This document shows positions 26,240-34,218 of a stretch of 64,000 bases of DNA, piece by piece. Below the pieces are notes generated by a model. The model did no database searches and was not told the origin of the DNA. It worked only from the letters and a program-made list of their open reading frames with translations. The position numbers and the translations under genes are program-made. The stretch comes from Adhaeribacter aerolatus. Its GTDB lineage: Bacteria; Bacteroidota; Bacteroidia; Cytophagales; Hymenobacteraceae. The stretch spans positions 39,761 through 103,760 of the forward strand of contig NZ_BJYS01000029.1 in assembly GCF_007991635.1 (NCBI RefSeq), given 5' to 3'. How positions within the stretch are numbered: position 1 is the first letter of the stretch; each line of letters starts with the position of its first letter.

Positions 26240-26987
26240 TTGCATTTAGGAGTGCCTTTAAAAGGATATATTTGATGCCGGATAGGTTAAAATAATTTTT
26301 GTTCCGCAACTACTATATTGTTACAAATACGGTACTTTGTTCATTTGTATTGGTTTGAATTCTGCTGACCATTAGGATATTACTAACGCTAGTGGCTTTA
26401 GAGTACTAGGCTATTAATGTTACCAAAAGAATTGGATTGTCCTTTTAAATATATATAAATAGATTTATGTTTGCGCAGTTGAAAAGATAAAGAAAGACCA
26501 GGTTGAAGGTTTTAGGTTCTTTTGCCAATTTAATATAGCTAAAAAATACCTTTACGCTTCAGGTGAGCCTGGCGTAATTGCCTTACGTTTGCTTTTCTGG
26601 TTTATAGGATTCTGTAATAAGCCTGAAATATATTTTTATAGGTGTACCCAAGATTGATATAATTCTGTCTCGGATACACTTTATAAAAATCCTTTAATCG
26701 CCGTTGCTTCTTTAATTCCGAAATCCGGATTAACCTGTTACTGCTTTTGAAATATTATGCAATATTCAGAATTTAAATATTAGCCTCGCCGGGCTTCTGC
26801 CATAAATTTTCATATCCCTAAAAGGTGGTAGATAAAAATCCTCCGCCTCTTTTTGTTGGGTTACTTAATGCGGGAGTCTGGTACGTTGTTTGGTTAAAGA
26901 ATATAAGCTAAATAATAGCATCCCTCCTGCTGCTTCGTTTACCAGATTAGTCGTCCCAAAAGATATTTACTTAAAGCATAAAAGCAA
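26240..26987 (+). other. Intergenic region upstream of glyA
   Basis: About 750 bases, AT-rich, no gene recognised. Open reading continues into glyA from 26890 but this N-terminal extension is judged non-coding because the glyA promoter lies inside it. Confidence 0.55.
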
Positions 26988-27018
26988 TTGGTTTATTAAA
27001 GTTCTTAACTTAATTTTG
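26988..27018 (+). promoter_or_regulatory. Promoter of glyA
   Basis: TTG at 26988-26990, 20 nt, then TAATTTTG at 27011-27018, an exact TAnnTTTG box. Transcription would begin about 14 nt before the ATG at 27040, which argues for that start codon. Confidence 0.75.
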
Positions 27019-27039
27019 GGCCTGATTATAAAGAGTAAA

Positions 27040-28311
27040 ATGCAAAGAGACAGCCTAATATTTGATTTAATCCGTCAGGAAAAAGAACGCCAGATGCATG
27101 GTTTGGAACTGATTGCGTCCGAAAACTTTGTTTCGGAGCAGGTAATGCAGGCCATGGGCAGTGAACTAACGAATAAGTATGCCGAAGGATTACCAGGCAA
27201 GCGGTATTACGGGGGCTGCGAAATTGTAGACCAGGCGGAGCAATTAGCCATTGACCGGGCAAAAGAATTGTTTAATGCCGCGTGGGTAAACGTGCAGCCG
27301 CACTCCGGCGCCCAAGCCAATGCGGCCGTTATGCTGGCTGTATTAAACCCTGGCGATAAAATATTAGGCTTTGATTTAGCGCACGGTGGCCACTTAACTC
27401 ACGGTTCGCCGGTTAACTTTTCGGGTAAACTTTACCAGCCGGTATTTTACGGCGTAGAGCCCGATACGGGATTAATTGACTGGGAAAAAGTAGCAGATAT
27501 TGCCCGCCGCGAAAGACCAAAATTAATTATTTGCGGCGCCTCGGCTTATTCCCGCGACTGGAATTACGAAGCTTTACGGGCGGCTGCCGATGAAGTAGAT
27601 GCTTTATTAATGGCCGATATCTCCCACCCGGCTGGTTTAATTGCCCGTGGTTTATTAAACGACCCTTTTGAATATTGCCATATTATAACCACCACCACCC
27701 ATAAAACGCTACGTGGGCCACGGGGCGGTATGATAATGCTGGCACAGGACTTTGAAAATCCGTTTGGCCTGAAAACCCCGAAAGGTGAGCTGCGCCTCAT
27801 GTCATCGGTGCTCGATATGGCGGTTTTCCCGGGTACCCAGGGCGGCCCATTGGAACACGTAATTGCTTCTAAAGCGGTTTCTTTCTTCGAGGCTTTGTCC
27901 GATGATTATTTAAACTATATCATCCAGGTGCAGAAAAATGCCAAAGCCCTGGCCAAAGGCTTCACCGACCGCGGCTATAATATTATATCAGGCGGAACCG
28001 ATAACCATTTGATGTTAATTGATTTGCGCTCGAAGAACCTGTCGGGTAAACAAGCCGAAAATACCCTGATTAAAGCCGATATTACCATCAACAAAAACAT
28101 GGTGCCGTTCGACGATAAGTCGCCGTTTGTAACTTCCGGTATGCGCATTGGCTCGGCAGCTATTACCACGCGCGGCTTAAAAGAAGCCGATATGGAACGG
28201 GTGGTTACCCTGATTGATGACGTGCTGCAAAACCACGAAAATGAATCCAAGATTTCGGCCGTGAAAGGGGAAATTAACAACTGGATGAAGAATTTTCCTT
28301 TGTTTAGTTAA
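27040..28311 (+). CDS. glyA: Serine hydroxymethyltransferase GlyA
   Basis: 423 residues from the chosen start, the usual size; the longer frame from 26890 adds 50 residues unlike the family. PLP enzyme converting serine and tetrahydrofolate to glycine and methylene-tetrahydrofolate. Seen: [68 protein letters not shown], and the PLP lysine in [14 protein letters not shown] (Lys222). tatC starts 25 nt downstream on the same strand, so the two are probably co-transcribed. Confidence 0.98.
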   Translation: MQRDSLIFDLIRQEKERQMHGLELIASENFVSEQVMQAMGSELTNKYAEGLPGKRYYGGCEIVDQAEQLAIDRAKELFNAAWVNVQPHSGAQANAAVMLAVLNPGDKILGFDLAHGGHLTHGSPVNFSGKLYQPVFYGVEPDTGLIDWEKVADIARRERPKLIICGASAYSRDWNYEALRAAADEVDALLMADISHPAGLIARGLLNDPFEYCHIITTTTHKTLRGPRGGMIMLAQDFENPFGLKTPKGELRLMSSVLDMAVFPGTQGGPLEHVIASKAVSFFEALSDDYLNYIIQVQKNAKALAKGFTDRGYNIISGGTDNHLMLIDLRSKNLSGKQAENTLIKADITINKNMVPFDDKSPFVTSGMRIGSAAITTRGLKEADMERVVTLIDDVLQNHENESKISAVKGEINNWMKNFPLFS

Positions 28312-28336
28312 TATCTTATAAACAGAATCAAGCCCT

Positions 28337-29170
28337 GTGGCGGAAGAAGAGGAAATAGCCGGCGAGCACGAAATGTCCTTTATTGACCACCTGGAAGAAC
28401 TCCGGTGGCATATTGTTCGGGCATTAGCTTCCATTGTAGTATTTGCGGTAGGCGCGTTCATGGCCAAAACCTTTGTTTTCCATGATGTAATTCTGGGCCC
28501 CTCCCGCACCGATTTTTATACCTACCGTAAATTGTGCCAATTAGGTAATTACCTGGGTAATAAAGATCTGTGTATCGATAAGATCTCGTTTACCTTGCAA
28601 TCGCGGGAAATGAGTAGCCAGTTTACCACCCACATAACCGTTTCCCTAATTATTGGGCTAATTCTGGCTTTCCCGTATGCCTTCTGGGAAATCTGGCGCT
28701 TTATCGAGCCTGGTCTTTACCCGAACGAACGCAAGAACTCGCGGGGAGCGGTATTTTTCGTAACCATTTTGTTTCTGATTGGGGTATTTTTTGGATATTT
28801 TATTGCCGCTCCCTTATCCATTAACTTTCTGGCCTCTTACACAGTAGATCCATCTATTCTGAACGAGTTCGATTTGTCGTCTTATATTGGTACGCTTACC
28901 CGCATGACCCTGGCCTGCGGTATTATGTTTGAATTGCCCATGATTGTGTATTTCCTGGCTAAAGCGGGCATTGCTTCGCCGGAACTTATGCGGTTATACC
29001 GGCGCCATGCCATTGTGGTTATTCTGATAGTAGCCGCCCTTATTTCGCCGCCCGATGTTTTAAGTATGACCATTTTTGCGTTGCCGCTGATAGGGTTATA
29101 CGAAGTTAGTATATTAATTGCCAAGATAGTACAGCGCAATACGTTAAGACGGCTAAACCAGAGTACTTAG
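28337..29170 (+). CDS. tatC: Twin-arginine translocase subunit TatC
   Basis: 277 residues with six membrane helices. GTG start. The conserved N-terminal HLEELRWHIVRA and the periplasmic/TM motifs FPYAFWEIWRFIEPGLYPNE and FELPMIVYFLAKAGI are diagnostic. The first periplasmic loop (YRKLCQLGNYLGNKDLC) is longer than in E. coli and carries two cysteines, as in other Bacteroidota. It recognises RR signal peptides and forms the receptor of the Tat pathway; tatA is not in the window. It follows glyA by 25 nt. Confidence 0.97.
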   Translation: MAEEEEIAGEHEMSFIDHLEELRWHIVRALASIVVFAVGAFMAKTFVFHDVILGPSRTDFYTYRKLCQLGNYLGNKDLCIDKISFTLQSREMSSQFTTHITVSLIIGLILAFPYAFWEIWRFIEPGLYPNERKNSRGAVFFVTILFLIGVFFGYFIAAPLSINFLASYTVDPSILNEFDLSSYIGTLTRMTLACGIMFELPMIVYFLAKAGIASPELMRLYRRHAIVVILIVAALISPPDVLSMTIFALPLIGLYEVSILIAKIVQRNTLRRLNQST

Positions 29171-29322
29171 TAGAACCACGATACGAATTCAGAATAGCGC
29201 AAAAAGTTAAAGCAGTTAACTTGGTTATATAAGGCTATCGGATATTTCGAAAGTTAAAGGCGGCATTAAACCTGCATTAACCCCAAAGCGCTAAATAATT
29301 AACCCACTTAAACTATAAAAGT

Positions 29323-29757
29323 ATGGCCCGGAAAATAGCAATCGGGGGCGATCATGCCGGATATACCTACAAAAGCTTTTTAATTGAGCAGTTGCAGCGC
29401 AATGGCTACGAAGTACAGGATTTCGGGCCCGGTTCAGATGCCTCGGTAGATTACCCGGATTATGTTCATCCCTTAGCTACTGCCATGGATAACAACGAAT
29501 TTGATACCGCTATTCTGGTATGCGGCAGCGGCAACGGCGTAGCTATTACCGCCAATAAACACCCCAAAGTACGGGCGGCCTTGTGCTGGGTACCCGAAAT
29601 AGCTAAACTAGCCCGCGAACATAATAATGCCAATATATTGTGTATTCCGGCCCGGTTTGTTTCGGAAGAGGTTGCCAAAGAAATGGTGGATGTATTCCTG
29701 AATACCGGTTTTGAAGGTGGCCGCCACGCTACCCGGGTAAATAAAATTCCTTGCTGA
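29323..29757 (+). CDS. rpiB: Ribose-5-phosphate isomerase B
   Basis: 144 residues, normal length. Family motifs: IAIGGDHAGYTYK at the start, DASVDYPDYVHPLA, the phosphate/active-site loop LVCGSGNGVAITANK, and the C-terminal NANILCIPARFVSEE. It interconverts ribose-5-phosphate and ribulose-5-phosphate. It follows tatC by 152 nt; a bidirectional hairpin separates it from the convergent membrane-protein gene. Confidence 0.97.
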   Translation: MARKIAIGGDHAGYTYKSFLIEQLQRNGYEVQDFGPGSDASVDYPDYVHPLATAMDNNEFDTAILVCGSGNGVAITANKHPKVRAALCWVPEIAKLAREHNNANILCIPARFVSEEVAKEMVDVFLNTGFEGGRHATRVNKIPC

Positions 29758-29789
29758 TAATATAATTCTTGTTTTACAATAACTTAAAT

Positions 29790-29842
29790 TTAGAGACGCA
29801 ATATTTTCTTGCAGGAGATTGTATTAGCGTCTCTCTTATTTT
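29790..29842. terminator. Bidirectional hairpin between convergent genes
   Basis: AGAGACGCAATA at 29792-29803 pairs with TATTAGCGTCTCT at 29822-29834, with one bulge, and is followed by a T-rich run on the plus strand. It serves rpiB and possibly also the gene ending at 29845. Confidence 0.75.
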
Positions 29843-29844
29843 TC

Positions 29845-31251
29845 TTATCGTACCCGTTTGTAAATTTCTCCCTTCCCGCTTCTTTCGTAACGCGAGAATA
29901 AATCCGGAATTTTATAAATTAATTCGGGCATTAAGCCCACCTCGTCTACAATATAATCGGGGGCTGAAATCGCTATATTCCGCCTGATTTTAAATATGCC
30001 GTAGTACGTATCTAGTTGCCTGAAATCTTGCCGGGCAAGTTGCCAGTTTAAGTAAGGGGTAGCCGATTGATTGTAGGTATAATAATTTAAATTGTCGCCC
30101 AGAACCAGCACTTTCGCATTTTTTACTGCGGCATACCGGGCATCGGGTTGTACCAGCAGCTGCGAAATATTTAGCTTGGTAAAAGGTGTGGCCGGTAATA
30201 AAAAGCTATACCGAATAACCACCATGCTACCCAACAGCACCAGGAAGAAAGGTTCGGTAATCCACAAGCGGCCGGAACGCAGAAAAAGATACGTACCAAA
30301 ATAAGCCGCTGCTGGTAAAAACAATAGCCACGAAATGGCCGAAATGGTTTGCCCGGCCAGGGTAACGAGTAGAGCTACCGTAACCCACCACAACATGAGT
30401 TGTAAAAATTTAAGCTGATAATTAAGCGTGGGCGCATTAATAATAGCATGAAAAACGGAAAAGCTTAAAAACAGCAAGGGTATAGCCAGCACCTTAATTA
30501 AATCGAGCGGTGGCAGTAGCAGTTTAATGTATAAACTCCAGGCCGAAACCAGGTTAAACTGAACAAAGTTGGGGATAGTATCGGCGTACAGGAAGAACGT
30601 GAAAGCCACCGCATACGGAAACAAAAAACCGCAGAGCAGCAACAGCGAACTCCGGAAAGCATTAAAAGCAAAAAAGATAAGCGCCAGAAAAGCCCAGAGC
30701 AGAAAAAGCATCAAGGGTAAATAGCAAAGAGCCGCCAGCCCGATTAAAAAGCCGGCTTTAAACAGTTTGGGGTTGCTACTGCCTTCTTTGGACGGAACGA
30801 TTAAATAATTAATTGAGAAGATCAGGAAGGTTAAACCAAATAATAGGGGCGACAGCAAATCGAACTCAAAAAATATACTGCCAAATACAAAATAGAGGAG
30901 GGCCGGTAAAAAGCTTTTCTCCGAAAAGATGCCATTCTGGTTCAAAATGGAATTCAGGCGCATGCCTTGCAAAAATAGAATAACGGATGCCAGTAACCGG
31001 TAAACCAGAATATTCCGCCCAAAAACTACATCCAGCAACTGGTAAATGACCGCAGCCAGTGGAGCGGTATTATCGTACACATCGCGGTATAAAGTAGCTC
31101 CATCGGCCAGCCGTTCGCCCAAAATCATGTACTTTAATTCAGCCAACGAAAGGGGGAAATTAAATAATATCAGCGGTACCCGGATAGCCAGAAATAGCAG
31201 GATTAATACCAGTAGCCGCGAAAGTAATATGCCTTTAAAATAACTTATCAA
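29845..31251 (-). CDS. Multi-pass membrane protein, GT-C or DUF6427-like
   Basis: 468 residues with about ten to eleven membrane helices. The first periplasmic loop reads LGERLADGATLYRDVYDNTAPL, a layout (acidic residue, Y-D-V/I-D, small residue, proline) seen in GT-C membrane glycosyltransferases of the PMT/GT39 type and in related Bacteroidota DUF6427 proteins. The last ~110 residues are soluble (VLVLGDNLNYYTYNQSATPY). Function unknown; a lipid-linked sugar transferase is the best guess. It stands alone between convergent rpiB and divergent rbfA. Confidence 0.75.
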   Translation of the reverse strand: MISYFKGILLSRLLVLILLFLAIRVPLILFNFPLSLAELKYMILGERLADGATLYRDVYDNTAPLAAVIYQLLDVVFGRNILVYRLLASVILFLQGMRLNSILNQNGIFSEKSFLPALLYFVFGSIFFEFDLLSPLLFGLTFLIFSINYLIVPSKEGSSNPKLFKAGFLIGLAALCYLPLMLFLLWAFLALIFFAFNAFRSSLLLLCGFLFPYAVAFTFFLYADTIPNFVQFNLVSAWSLYIKLLLPPLDLIKVLAIPLLFLSFSVFHAIINAPTLNYQLKFLQLMLWWVTVALLVTLAGQTISAISWLLFLPAAAYFGTYLFLRSGRLWITEPFFLVLLGSMVVIRYSFLLPATPFTKLNISQLLVQPDARYAAVKNAKVLVLGDNLNYYTYNQSATPYLNWQLARQDFRQLDTYYGIFKIRRNIAISAPDYIVDEVGLMPELIYKIPDLFSRYERSGKGEIYKRVR

Positions 31252-31412
31252 GGAGCCGAAATATTTGGCGCTTTCATTACAGGTTAAGACGTCCCAAATC
31301 AGGAATCCGGCTTTATTAAAATGCCGGACAAGAGGAGGGAAGCGGCTAACGCATAACTAAAGCCGGATAAAAGAGGTAAAAATGGGAAAATAATATGATA
31401 TTTGCAGCTTCT

Positions 31413-31805
31413 ATGGAAAGTAAACGACAACAAAAGTTTAGCCGGGTATTACAGAAAGAGTTAGCGGAGGTATTTCAGCGCGATGTTTCCCATTTATTTA
31501 ACGGCGCTTATGTATCTATTACCCTGGTGCGGGTATCGCCGGATTTAGGCGTAGCTAAAATTTACCTGAGTTTGTTACTGGCCAATAACCAGCAGGAGGT
31601 GTTGCAATCGATAAAAACCAACACCAAGGCTATCCGGCACGCACTGGCCCAACGCATTAAAAACCAGGTACGGGTAATTCCCGAATTAATATTTTACCTC
31701 GATGACAGTGCCGAATATGCTGCGCACATGGATAAAATTATTTCGGGTTTAGATATACCGCCGCCCAGCGAGGACGACGACACCGAGGATGAGAAGACCC
31801 GCTAA
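31413..31805 (+). CDS. rbfA: Ribosome-binding factor A
   Basis: 130 residues from MESKRQQKFSRVLQKELAEV; the ATG at 31395 would add six hydrophobic residues unlike the family. KH-like fold motifs: YVSITLVRVSPDLGVAKIYL and NQVRVIPELIFYLDDS, followed by an acidic tail (PPSEDDDTEDEKTR). It helps mature the 30S subunit during cold adaptation. The methyltransferase gene begins 13 nt downstream. Confidence 0.95.
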   Translation: MESKRQQKFSRVLQKELAEVFQRDVSHLFNGAYVSITLVRVSPDLGVAKIYLSLLLANNQQEVLQSIKTNTKAIRHALAQRIKNQVRVIPELIFYLDDSAEYAAHMDKIISGLDIPPPSEDDDTEDEKTR

Positions 31806-31818
31806 TATATTATTTTAA

Positions 31819-32631
31819 ATGCAGTACGACCCGATTAAACGCGTATTAGGCAATACGTTTAACAAAACACCTTTTCTACGCCGCCTTTTTTATAACCTGC
31901 TCGATTTGCTGTTGCTGCGCACCTGGCACGTACACAAAGAACTAAGAGCTTGGGCGCAAGGTAAAAAAGATAAAGCGCAGCATATACTGGATGCCGGTTC
32001 TGGTTTTGGCCAATATACTTATTATTTATCGGGCCTGAGCACCGCCTGGAAAATATCGGCTGTAGATGTAAAAGAAGAGCAGATAGCCGACAGTAATCAG
32101 TTTTTTACCCGGATTGGGCGCAGCCGGCAGGTGAAATTTTCGGTAGCCGATTTGGTTACCTTCCGCCAGCCCAACGCTTATGATTTAGCGCTCTCGGTAG
32201 ATGTAATGGAGCATATTCTGGAGGACGTAGAAGTTTTTCGTAATATTCAGGCTTCGTTAAGGCCGGGCGGGATGCTACTGATTTCTACGCCATCGGACCA
32301 GGGGGGCTCCGATGTGCACGGCGATGACGAAAGCTCATTTATAGAAGAACACGTGCGCGATGGTTACAACATAAACGAAATTCAGGATAAATTAAGGTTA
32401 GCCGGCTTCTCAAAAGTACAGGCCCGTTATTCTTACGGCAAACCCGGCCAGATTTCCTGGCGCTTGTCTATGAAATACCCCATTCTGATGCTGGGTAAAT
32501 CAAAAGCTTTTTTCTTGCTGCTGCCGTTTTATTATTTAATTACTTTTCCTTTTTGCCTCGTGCTTAACTGGCTCGATGCCAATCAAACGCACCCAACCGG
32601 CACCGGCTTAATTGTGAAAGCCTGGAAGTAA
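31819..32631 (+). CDS. Class I SAM-dependent methyltransferase
   Basis: 270 residues. Rossmann motif I ILDAGSGFGQYTYYLSG at about 55-71, motif II acidic SAVDVKEEQ, LSVDVMEHILEDVEVF and LRPGGMLLISTPS. The last ~60 residues have a hydrophobic helix (FLLLPFYYLITFPFCLVLNW), suggesting membrane association. The substrate is not deducible; similar proteins act on lipids, quinones or cell-surface sugars. It is probably in an operon with rbfA (13-nt gap). Confidence 0.88.
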   Translation: MQYDPIKRVLGNTFNKTPFLRRLFYNLLDLLLLRTWHVHKELRAWAQGKKDKAQHILDAGSGFGQYTYYLSGLSTAWKISAVDVKEEQIADSNQFFTRIGRSRQVKFSVADLVTFRQPNAYDLALSVDVMEHILEDVEVFRNIQASLRPGGMLLISTPSDQGGSDVHGDDESSFIEEHVRDGYNINEIQDKLRLAGFSKVQARYSYGKPGQISWRLSMKYPILMLGKSKAFFLLLPFYYLITFPFCLVLNWLDANQTHPTGTGLIVKAWK

Positions 32632-32644
32632 ATTAATTGTTGCA

Positions 32645-32674
32645 TTGTTTAATTGTTTAATTGTTTAATTGTTG
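32645..32674 (+). repeat. Short 8-bp tandem repeat
   Basis: Three and a half copies of TTGTTTAA directly after the methyltransferase gene. Inverse-type low-complexity (CAACAATTTAACC, CAATTCAACAAC) reappears at 32756-32787 before the next gene. Looks like spacer low complexity rather than a gene. Confidence 0.7.
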
Positions 32675-32794
32675 ATTGTAACAAGTAATCTTTTAAGGAA
32701 TATTATCTTCTTTTATCATGAGCATTAACTAAGCTAATATTTTGCCGTTAAGCTCACAACAATTTAACCATTAAGCAATTCAACAACTAAAAAA

Positions 32795-34024
32795 ATGAAT
32801 GTTCCTTTTCTGATAGCCAGACGCTACTTCCGTTCTAAAAAGAAGAGGAATATTATCAGCATTATCTCTAATATTTCGATGATTGGGGTGGCGGTTGGTT
32901 CAGCGGCCTTAATTATTGTATTGTCGGTGTTTAATGGCCTGGAAGATCTGATTCGGAGTATTTATGGCAGTTTCGACCCGGACCTGCGGGTAACTGCTGT
33001 TAAAGGCAAATCTTTCGAAACAAATGCCGCTTTTTTAGAACGTCTGCAGAAAACCCCCGGCGTAGAATTCTTAACCGAAGTAATTGAAGATAATGCGCTG
33101 TTGCGCTACGAAAACCGCCAGAAAGTAATTAAGCTAAAAGGTGTAACGAATAATTTCTTCGGTCAGAACAAAATAGATTCGTCGGTAATAGAAGGCGATT
33201 ACCGGTTGCGCCGCAACGGCTACAATTATGCTTTAATTGGGCGGGGGGTGCAGTACGAGTTGTCTATCAGGGTGCAGAATGCCATTATTCCCATGCACCT
33301 GCTGTATCCCAAAAATAAAAAGAAAGTATCTTTATCGCTCGACCCCGAAGACGCCTTCAACGAAAAATCGATAATGGTAGGAGGGGTGTTTGTAATAGAA
33401 AAGCAGTACGACGACAATTATGTTTTTGTGCCTTTAGCATTTGCACAGGAGTTGATGGATTACGGCAACCGGCGAACTTCCCTGGAAATAAAAGTAAAGC
33501 CCGACCAGTCGGTCAAGCGCGTACAGCAGCAATTAAAAGAAATTTTGGGGCCGGATTTTAAGGTCCTGAACAGCGATGAACAACACGTGAGCCTGCTGCG
33601 GGCCGTTAAGGTAGAGAAGATGTTTGTTTTTCTCACATTTGCATTCATTCTGCTCATTGCGTCTATTAACATCTTTTTCTCGCTCTCCATGCTGGTGATT
33701 GATAAGAAAAAAGATATTGCTATTTTAACGGCAATGGGCGCGAGCCCTAAAATAATCCGGAATATATTTTTAGCCGAAGGTAGCATTGTAGCCGTAATTG
33801 GAGCCATTACCGGCTTACTTATTGGGTTTGGGGTTTGTTGGGTACAGCAAACCTATGGCATTATATCCATGGGGATGGCTACCGCGCTCGTAGATGCCTA
33901 TCCGGTAAAAATGCAGTTGATCGACTTTTTACTAACTGGCCTCACTATCATTATCATAACGCTACTGGTTTCCATCCGTCCGGCCATTAAAGCAGCGGCC
34001 GTTGATCCCAAAACCACCTTATAA
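32795..34024 (+). CDS. FtsX-like ABC permease (LolC/LolE type)
   Basis: 409 residues. One N-terminal membrane helix (SMIGVAVGSAALIIVLSVF), a periplasmic MacB-like domain (about 50-260), then three membrane helices with the FtsX signature (FAFILLIASINIFFSLSMLV, ILTAMGASPKIIRNIFLAEG). Together with LolD this family extracts lipoproteins from the inner membrane. No ATPase gene lies beside it, so the partner is elsewhere, as is common in Bacteroidota. Confidence 0.92.
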   Translation: MNVPFLIARRYFRSKKKRNIISIISNISMIGVAVGSAALIIVLSVFNGLEDLIRSIYGSFDPDLRVTAVKGKSFETNAAFLERLQKTPGVEFLTEVIEDNALLRYENRQKVIKLKGVTNNFFGQNKIDSSVIEGDYRLRRNGYNYALIGRGVQYELSIRVQNAIIPMHLLYPKNKKKVSLSLDPEDAFNEKSIMVGGVFVIEKQYDDNYVFVPLAFAQELMDYGNRRTSLEIKVKPDQSVKRVQQQLKEILGPDFKVLNSDEQHVSLLRAVKVEKMFVFLTFAFILLIASINIFFSLSMLVIDKKKDIAILTAMGASPKIIRNIFLAEGSIVAVIGAITGLLIGFGVCWVQQTYGIISMGMATALVDAYPVKMQLIDFLLTGLTIIIITLLVSIRPAIKAAAVDPKTTL

Positions 34025-34218
34025 AATACAACTTATCTTTACATTGTACTATTTACAAGAAGCCTGATTTAAGGCCTTTGTCTTGATAAATATTTACTAT
34101 TTGCTATTTATTTTTTCAAAAACTGAAGTAAAAAGTAAGTTTTACAAAAAAATAATTGGGTAAATGCCTTTGGTTTAAAGAAAAATGTTAATTTGGAAGT
34201 CTGATATTTTGGAAAATC

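Noticed and set aside
26890..27039. 50-residue N-terminal extension of glyA
   Set aside because: The promoter lies within it and the family starts at the later ATG.
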